From the NCBI RefSeq assembly GCF_000812025.2, contig NZ_JWJE02000029.1, positions 1-49,405 of the forward strand: a stretch of 49,405 nucleotides of DNA, given 5' to 3'. The position numbers were made by a program, and so were the translations under genes. Shown in pieces: positions 46,459 through 49,405 of this stretch. The notes beneath the pieces were generated by a model. It was not told where the DNA came from, searched no databases, and was given only the letters and a program-made list of their open reading frames with translations. The first letter of the stretch is position 1. Each line of letters begins with the position of its first letter. Origin of the DNA: Bacillus thermotolerans. GTDB taxonomy: Bacteria > Bacillota > Bacilli > Bacillales > Domibacillaceae.

Positions 46459-47119
46459 TATCTTATTGACGGTGGCTGTTTACTGGGTATCCCGCCGTCT
46501 CGCTATCCGCTTTCCATCACCGTTATTAACACCTGTGTTTTCCAGCACAGTCGTGATTGTATTTATCTTATTATGGAGCGGCATTACTTATGAGGAGTAT
46601 ACGCCGGCCAAGGACATCATGACATATCTTCTTGGACCGGCAACCGTTGCACTGGCTGTTCCGCTTTACCATAACTTAAACATATTGTTAAAGAAAGCTT
46701 GGCCCTCTTTGTTAGGGCTCGTAGCAGGCACAGCCGCCACCATTGTTTCTGGAGTAGTGCTAGCTAAACTGTTTCATTTCTCGGAAGAAATGACTGGAGC
46801 GATTGCTGTTAAATCTGTCACATCGCCAGTCGCTTTTGATGTGGCGAATGTTATTGGAGGAGATCCAGTTCTGGCCGCTGTTTTTGTGATTATATCAGGT
46901 GTGTTCGGAGCGGTTGCAGGCCCTTGGGTGTTAACAGCCTTAAGGATTACCGATCCATTCGCACGCGGGTTGTCTATTGGAACTACCGCTCATGGGGTCG
47001 GTACAAGTCAAATGGTCGTGGAGGGGGAAATGCAAGGAGCAGTATCAGGAGCAGCTATGGGAGCGGCGGCTATCCTCGTCTCTATTATACTTCCTTGGCT
47101 TTTTCCGCTCATCCAATAG
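46436..47119 (+). CDS. CidB/LrgB family membrane protein
   Basis: 227 residues with about seven membrane segments, the second partner of the pair. Typical stretches are FPSPLLTPVFSSTVVIV, YLLGPATVALAVPLYHN, VKSVTSPVAFDVANVIGG and GLSIGTTAHGVGTSQMV. It is translated from behind GGGGAG inside the upstream gene. Confidence 0.92.
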   Translation: MSSVTLFSILLTVAVYWVSRRLAIRFPSPLLTPVFSSTVVIVFILLWSGITYEEYTPAKDIMTYLLGPATVALAVPLYHNLNILLKKAWPSLLGLVAGTAATIVSGVVLAKLFHFSEEMTGAIAVKSVTSPVAFDVANVIGGDPVLAAVFVIISGVFGAVAGPWVLTALRITDPFARGLSIGTTAHGVGTSQMVVEGEMQGAVSGAAMGAAAILVSIILPWLFPLIQ

Positions 47120-47226
47120 AATACGTGGTAATGGAAGAGCGGGCAGAGAAGGTCACGGTTACCATGTTAGCGCTCTTACTGGCTTAACTTTGGTATTTTA
47201 ACCAAAAAAAGATAGGACATAAAAGC

Positions 47227-47264
47227 AAACAAAAAACGCCTGGAACTCCAGGCGTTTTTTGTTT
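47227..47264. terminator. Bidirectional terminator
   Basis: AACAAAAAACGCCTGGA and its perfect inverted copy lie between the convergent CidB-type and ktrB genes. Confidence 0.9.
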
Positions 47265-47278
47265 GGCGGCACATAGGG

Positions 47279-48634
47279 TCAGCCGATAAAAATTCGTTCC
47301 CGCGGGAAGTGATACGTATCCTTGATTGTCTTTCCTCGAATGATGAACAAGAGCGAGAATAGGCCGATTCTTCCGATGAACATAAGAGTCATAATAAGTA
47401 GCTTCGATGGTGTGCTCAGGTCATCCGTAATGCCCAGTGAGAAACCCGTTGTTCCAAAGGCGGATGAAATTTCAAAAACAATCTTTAGAATCGGTAAATC
47501 CGGTTCAAAAAAGGCCAGTAAAATAATTGAAATGAACCAGATCACAAAGCCGGTAGTCATAACGACAGAAGCTCTGCGCAAATCAATTGGGTGTACTTCC
47601 CGGTGAAAAAGCTTAATCGTATCTTTGCCGCGAGCGTAGAAGTACACTCCTAGAATAGCGATCGCAAAGGTGGTCGTCCGCAGGCCTCCCCCCATACTGC
47701 TTGGTGATGCTCCGATAAACATAAGAATAGCAAGCAGGAGGAGCGTTGCTGTTGAAAACTCATTTAAATCCAGTGTCGTTAATCCGCCGCTGCGGGCAGC
47801 GACGGATTGAAAAGTGGAATAAAAAAAGGATTCATGCCAGGATTTATCAGCAAAAAAGTGAGATCTCTCTAGTAAATAAATAGAGATAGCACCAAACACA
47901 GCTAAAATCGCATAAACGATCGTTGTCAGCTTCGTAAATAAGGAGAAATGGAATTTAATCGGGCCTCTGTACGTTAAGTAGTTCTTTACTTCTACTAATA
48001 CAGGAAAGCCGATGGCTCCTAGAATGATCAGGATCATGTTGATAAACTGCACAAAATAATCGTCAGCGAAAATTACGAGTGATTGGCCCGTAATATCGAA
48101 TCCGCCATTTGTTGTCGCACTGATGGAACCGAATAGGCCATGTAAAAAAGCTTCAGAAGCTGAAGGGTAATAGGGAAGAAAATAAACACCTAATATAATG
48201 GCTCCCACGGCCTCGATCGCAAGGATCAAGAGAAAAATCTCCTTCATCAGCTTCACGAGCCCGGCTAGATCTGTCCGGTTTTGGTCCGCCATGATTAGCT
48301 GTCTTTCGCGAATACCGATCTTCTTACCGAAAATAATCCAGACAACGGAGCTGAACGTCATGACACCGACACCGCCAACCTGCAGAATAAATAAGATAAA
48401 TACATATCCTGTTGTGCTGAACGTGTTTACAATAGATACCGGTGTTAAGCCTGTTACACTAAGTGCGCTGACTGCCACAAACATCGTGTCAATAAAAGAA
48501 ATGTCTACACCTGGCTTATGTGCGATCGGGAGCATAAGCAGGACGGTGGAAAACAATGCACCTACCAGGTAAAGAAGCACGATGAGCTGAAAGGATGACA
48601 GCTTTGACAGCCGGATTTTTTTAGATTCTTTCAT
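47279..48634 (-). CDS. ktrB: KtrB/TrkH-type potassium uptake subunit
   Basis: A 451-residue membrane channel subunit with four pore loops, seen as SALSVTGLTPVS, ISATTNGGFDITG, SVAARSGGLTTLDL and SSAFGTTGFSLGIT. It imports potassium, normally gated by a KtrA-type RCK protein; none is encoded next to it, as for B. subtilis KtrD, which is also separate from its partner gene. ATG 48634 follows AAAGGAG. Confidence 0.93.
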   Translation of the reverse strand: MKESKKIRLSKLSSFQLIVLLYLVGALFSTVLLMLPIAHKPGVDISFIDTMFVAVSALSVTGLTPVSIVNTFSTTGYVFILFILQVGGVGVMTFSSVVWIIFGKKIGIRERQLIMADQNRTDLAGLVKLMKEIFLLILAIEAVGAIILGVYFLPYYPSASEAFLHGLFGSISATTNGGFDITGQSLVIFADDYFVQFINMILIILGAIGFPVLVEVKNYLTYRGPIKFHFSLFTKLTTIVYAILAVFGAISIYLLERSHFFADKSWHESFFYSTFQSVAARSGGLTTLDLNEFSTATLLLLAILMFIGASPSSMGGGLRTTTFAIAILGVYFYARGKDTIKLFHREVHPIDLRRASVVMTTGFVIWFISIILLAFFEPDLPILKIVFEISSAFGTTGFSLGITDDLSTPSKLLIMTLMFIGRIGLFSLLFIIRGKTIKDTYHFPRERIFIG

Positions 48635-48768
48635 AATAGCTCCTTTATAATATGTACTTCAGATTCATACTGCCTAAAAGTTACATCCTATTATATAGAA
48701 AAGAGCAAGGTTTTAAAATCCTTTATTCCTCTTGTATACGTTGTCATACATCTTTTTTTCGACAAAAA

Positions 48769-48794
48769 TGAAACCAACGGTTCCTTTATTCGTA
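48769..48794 (+). promoter_or_regulatory. SigW promoter of the DUF1232 gene, perfect consensus
   Basis: TGAAAC, a 16-nt spacer and CGTA, 35 nt before the GTG start. Confidence 0.78.
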
Positions 48795-48829
48795 TACACA
48801 TGTATCCGTTAATGAAGGAGAGGAAACAT

Positions 48830-49105
48830 GTGTACAGGATATGGAAACGAATAAAGTTTCTATTTCGATTCAGAAAGTCTATTCCTTTCTTAAAAGATTT
48901 CTTTTTGAGCAAGGAAGTAGCCTTCTTTCATAAATTACTAAGCATCGGGCTGGTTGTCGGTTATTTCTGGCTGCCTTTGGATTTGATCCCTGATGTGTTA
49001 GCGATTATTGGTTTAGTCGATGATGTAGCGATATTTGCCTTCATTCTACAGCAGATTGTTAAGATGGCACCGGATTCATTGAAGGAGAAGCATCATTTAG
49101 AATAA
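48830..49105 (+). CDS. ykvA: DUF1232 (YkvA) family membrane protein
   Basis: 91 residues from GTG 48830, which follows AAGGAGAGG; an ATG at 48800 precedes that site. The segment YFWLPLDLIPDVLAIIGLVDDVAIFAFIL is the DUF1232 signature, with two membrane segments. Function unknown; members are often envelope-stress related, which fits the SigW promoter. Confidence 0.88.
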   Translation: MYRIWKRIKFLFRFRKSIPFLKDFFLSKEVAFFHKLLSIGLVVGYFWLPLDLIPDVLAIIGLVDDVAIFAFILQQIVKMAPDSLKEKHHLE

Positions 49106-49144
49106 GAAAACGGCTCTGCCATCAAAAGTGGCAGAGCCGTTTTC
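49106..49144 (+). terminator. Terminator after the DUF1232 gene
   Basis: GAAAACGGCTCTGCC and GGCAGAGCCGTTTTC form a perfect 15-bp stem. Confidence 0.9.
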
Positions 49145-49171
49145 ACGTTGTTGAAAAACAACTTAGTCAAG

Positions 49172-49201
49172 AAAACCCTGGTGAATTCTCACCGGGGTTT
49201 T
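49172..49201. terminator. Hairpin at the end of the insertion sequence
   Basis: AAAACCCTGGTGA and TCACCGGGGTTTT pair around a 4-nt loop, just downstream of the transposase stop on the minus strand. It probably terminates the transposase and shields it from outside. Confidence 0.65.
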
Positions 49202-49217
49202 CACTTTTTTTGAATTG

Positions 49218-49405
49218 TTAAACGGAACCTTCTATAATATGAGAAGTGAGGTGGAGACCGATTTTCTGTAAAGAGCGGAGTTTGGCCCACTTTTTCAAGT
49301 TTTGTATGATGCCGGTCATCAAAACTTGCGTTTTCACTTTTTGAACTCCACGGTAACGTGCATAGCGCAGACCGTGGAGTTCTTTACTGTGTGCAAAGCT
49401 TAATT
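49218..49405 (-). mobile_element. IS1182-family transposase, C-terminal end (partial)
   Basis: The minus-strand frame from the window edge to TAA at 49218-49220 reads SFAHSKELHGLRYARYRGVQ and then KTQVLMTGIIQNLKKWAKL, the C-terminal DDE-domain end typical of IS1182-type transposases. The start and most of the element lie to the right of the window. The element end probably lies between 49145 and 49217; I cannot fix the terminal repeat without the other end. Confidence 0.8.

Overview
The window looks like chromosome from a spore-forming, low-GC Gram-positive of the Bacillaceae. Supporting signs are Bacillus-type 23S and 5S rRNA, AGGAGG-type ribosome binding sites with many GTG/TTG starts, SigA, SigW and Sigma-54 promoter matches, tandem T-box leaders, an Sda-like sporulation inhibitor, a Rok-like repressor, and the odhA-odhB-yojN/yojO and xpaC-yaaN neighbourhoods known from Bacillus subtilis. 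The species cannot be named from sequence alone.

Layout. Positions 1-370: 3' end of a 23S gene, a 5S gene and the rrn terminator. Positions 600-11,200: an accessory catabolic block. It holds a metallo-beta-lactamase-fold hydrolase, a RocR-like Sigma-54 activator, two YtcJ-type amidohydrolases (the first frameshifted), a frameshifted patA-type aminotransferase, an intact acetoacetyl-CoA synthetase and the wreck of a MaoC-type hydratase. Two close matches to the -24/-12 promoter lie here, each with an inverted repeat 90-100 bp upstream. Positions 11,200-17,150: Ogt, small membrane proteins, a secreted NlpC/P60 protein that has lost its catalytic triad, a DUF4257-like protein with a Cys/Pro-rich tail, a DUF3298-like protein and the undecaprenyl-phosphate translocase PopT.

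Positions 17,500-29,850: amino-acid biosynthesis. hom-thrC-thrB is preceded by a short leader ORF. Then come yhdT-panF and the trp operon trpE-trpGD-trpC-trpF-trpB-trpA behind two tandem Trp T-box riboswitches. trpG and trpD are one reading frame, but a good ribosome binding site and ATG survive at the junction. Positions 29,850-36,100: a YlmA-like ABC ATPase, a methyltransferase and the 2-oxoglutarate dehydrogenase genes sucA-sucB. Positions 36,200-42,650: an Sda-like 43-residue gene, a DUF6501-like protein, a short Rok homologue, the MoxR/VWA pair yojN-yojO, brnQ and yfmQ.

Positions 42,900-49,405: the TelA/XpaC pair behind a perfect SigW promoter, a lipoprotein YidC insertase, a CidA/CidB-type pair, a KtrB-type potassium channel subunit, a DUF1232 protein behind a second perfect SigW promoter, and the 3' end of an IS1182-family transposase.

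Most of the window is conserved Bacillaceae housekeeping. The parts most worth a second look are the decaying Sigma-54 regulon, the triad-less NlpC/P60 protein, the trpGD fusion with a retained internal start, the hom leader ORF, the recurring TTGTACAT/ATGTACAA motif, the Sda-like gene beside rok and the two SigW promoters. I found no CRISPR array, prophage, or convincing new defence or biosynthetic system.
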